Of a stretch of 64,000 bases of DNA, positions 63,313 to 64,000 are shown in pieces. Position 1 is the stretch's first letter; every line of letters begins with the position of its first letter. The translations under genes were made by a program, and so were the position numbers. Source of the DNA: an uncultured Lachnospiraceae bacterium (GTDB lineage Bacteria; Bacillota; Clostridia; Lachnospirales; Lachnospiraceae); assembly GCA_902789735.1 (NCBI GenBank), contig CADAOZ010000002.1, positions 1-64,000 of the forward strand, in the 5' to 3' direction. The notes under the pieces were generated by a model, which saw only the letters and a program-made list of their open reading frames with translations, did no database searches and was not told where the DNA came from.

Positions 63313-63822
63313 TCAGCCCTTAATATCTGCAAGTGCTTTGCCGCGTGCTGCCGCAACTTCTTCCGGGACCTTCAGCTGGCTGAGGCCGCTAATGGTTGCG
63401 AGAACAACATTCTGCTTGTTGTTGGAGCCAAGAGATTTTGTTCTGATATTCTTGATTCCAGCAAGTTCGCATACGATACGGGCAGGGCCGCCTGCGATGA
63501 TACCGGTACCGTCAGGAGACTTCTTCAGAAGAACCTGGGCGGAGCCGTATTTGCCGATGAAATCATGAGAGATACTGTTTACTTCGTCCAGCGCTACGCT
63601 GACAAGGTTCTTGGCAGCATCTTCTCTGCCCTTACGGATTGCTTCGGGAATTTCTGTAGCCTTACCAAGGCCGGCACCGACATGACCGTTGCCGTCACCT
63701 ACAACAACCAGAGCTGTGAAACGCATGTTACGGCCGCCCTTTACGACTTTGGTAACACGCTTGATTGTAACGACCTTATCGGTCAGTTCAATCTGACTTG
63801 CATCAATCATTGCACGTTTCAT
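63313..63822 (-). CDS. rpsE: 30S ribosomal protein S5
   Basis: A 169-residue decoding-site protein with the motif [19 protein letters not shown] and the C-terminal part [14 protein letters not shown]-like. It lies between rplR and rpmD. Confidence 0.98.
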   Translation of the reverse strand: MKRAMIDASQIELTDKVVTIKRVTKVVKGGRNMRFTALVVVGDGNGHVGAGLGKATEIPEAIRKGREDAAKNLVSVALDEVNSISHDFIGKYGSAQVLLKKSPDGTGIIAGGPARIVCELAGIKNIRTKSLGSNNKQNVVLATISGLSQLKVPEEVAAARGKALADIKG

Positions 63823-63840
63823 GTGTAGTATCTCCCTTCT

Positions 63841-64000
63841 TAGAAATCAAGGCCAGCTTTACGGGCTGCCTCTGCAAGGGCTGCTACCTTGCCCTGATAG
63901 ATATAGCCGCCTCTGTCAAATACAACCTCAGTGATACCCTTCTCAACAGCTCTCTGGCCGATGACTTCGCCGACCTTGGCTGCTGCCGCGATATCGTCAG
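63841..64000 (-). CDS. rplR: 50S ribosomal protein L18 (3' part, cut by window edge)
   Basis: The last 53 or so residues are visible, including [20 protein letters not shown] and the end ARKAGLDF. The 5' part lies beyond the window. Confidence 0.95.

Overview
The window (G+C rich, roughly 55%) looks like a chromosomal segment of a Gram-positive Clostridia, most likely a Lachnospiraceae-type gut anaerobe. The signs are strong AGGAGG ribosome-binding sites, a Firmicutes-type ribosomal alpha/spc block followed by ecfA1-ecfA2-ecfT-truA-rplM-rpsI, a class 1B dihydroorotate dehydrogenase with its PyrK subunit, a lipoprotein form of trigger factor, a VaFE-repeat surface protein and glycogen phosphorylases. 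I see no tRNA, rRNA, CRISPR array, transposase or prophage gene. The region is mostly core genome with small accessory patches and two decayed genes.

Layout. 1-16 kb: guaA, asnS, a trigger-factor-like lipoprotein, a small membrane protein, a DUF1934 protein, murI, a GntR/FCD regulator, ispE, then pyrD-pyrK-plsC diverging from pyrC, then murF and ddl. 16-26.5 kb: a normal glycogen phosphorylase with a long structured leader, ileS, and a three-member unit made of a truncated nrdG remnant, an RsmF-type rRNA methyltransferase and a second, active-site-degenerate glycogen phosphorylase. 26.8-33 kb: a 1366-residue VaFE-repeat adhesin with a hairpin terminator in front of it, a small XRE regulator, thymidine kinase and a DUF89 protein. 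33-40 kb: alaX, prfB, secA, a phosphoribosyltransferase-like protein and an OhrR-type regulator diverging from a MATE exporter. 40-51 kb: a lipid kinase, an L,D-transpeptidase with wall-binding repeats, cysE, a GPH sugar transporter, a TPR/SEC-C protein, an unknown membrane protein, a HAD phosphatase, a lipoprotein and a decayed M16C peptidase gene. 51-64 kb: rpsI, rplM, truA, ecfT, ecfA2, ecfA1, rplQ, rpoA, rpsD, rpsK, rpsM, rpmJ, infA, adk, secY, rplO, rpmD, rpsE and the 3' end of rplR, all on the minus strand.

How they work together. The genes mostly serve nucleotide synthesis (GMP, UMP, dTMP salvage), peptidoglycan (D-Glu, MurF, Ddl, LdT), isoprenoid and phospholipid precursors, glycogen breakdown, translation, and protein export (SecA, SecY, extracytoplasmic foldase). 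The least expected items are (1) the 45-codon nrdG remnant that keeps its radical-SAM cysteines and overlaps the rsmF start by ATGA, (2) the second glycogen phosphorylase that keeps the PLP lysine but has lost several phosphate and substrate contacts, (3) a one-cysteine OhrR-like sensor with a matching operator placed opposite a MATE pump instead of ohrA, (4) a phosphoribosyltransferase-fold protein without the acidic PRPP-binding pair, and (5) an M16C peptidase relic whose good promoter may now feed a lipoprotein gene. Most other long antisense reading frames are shadows of the genes listed.
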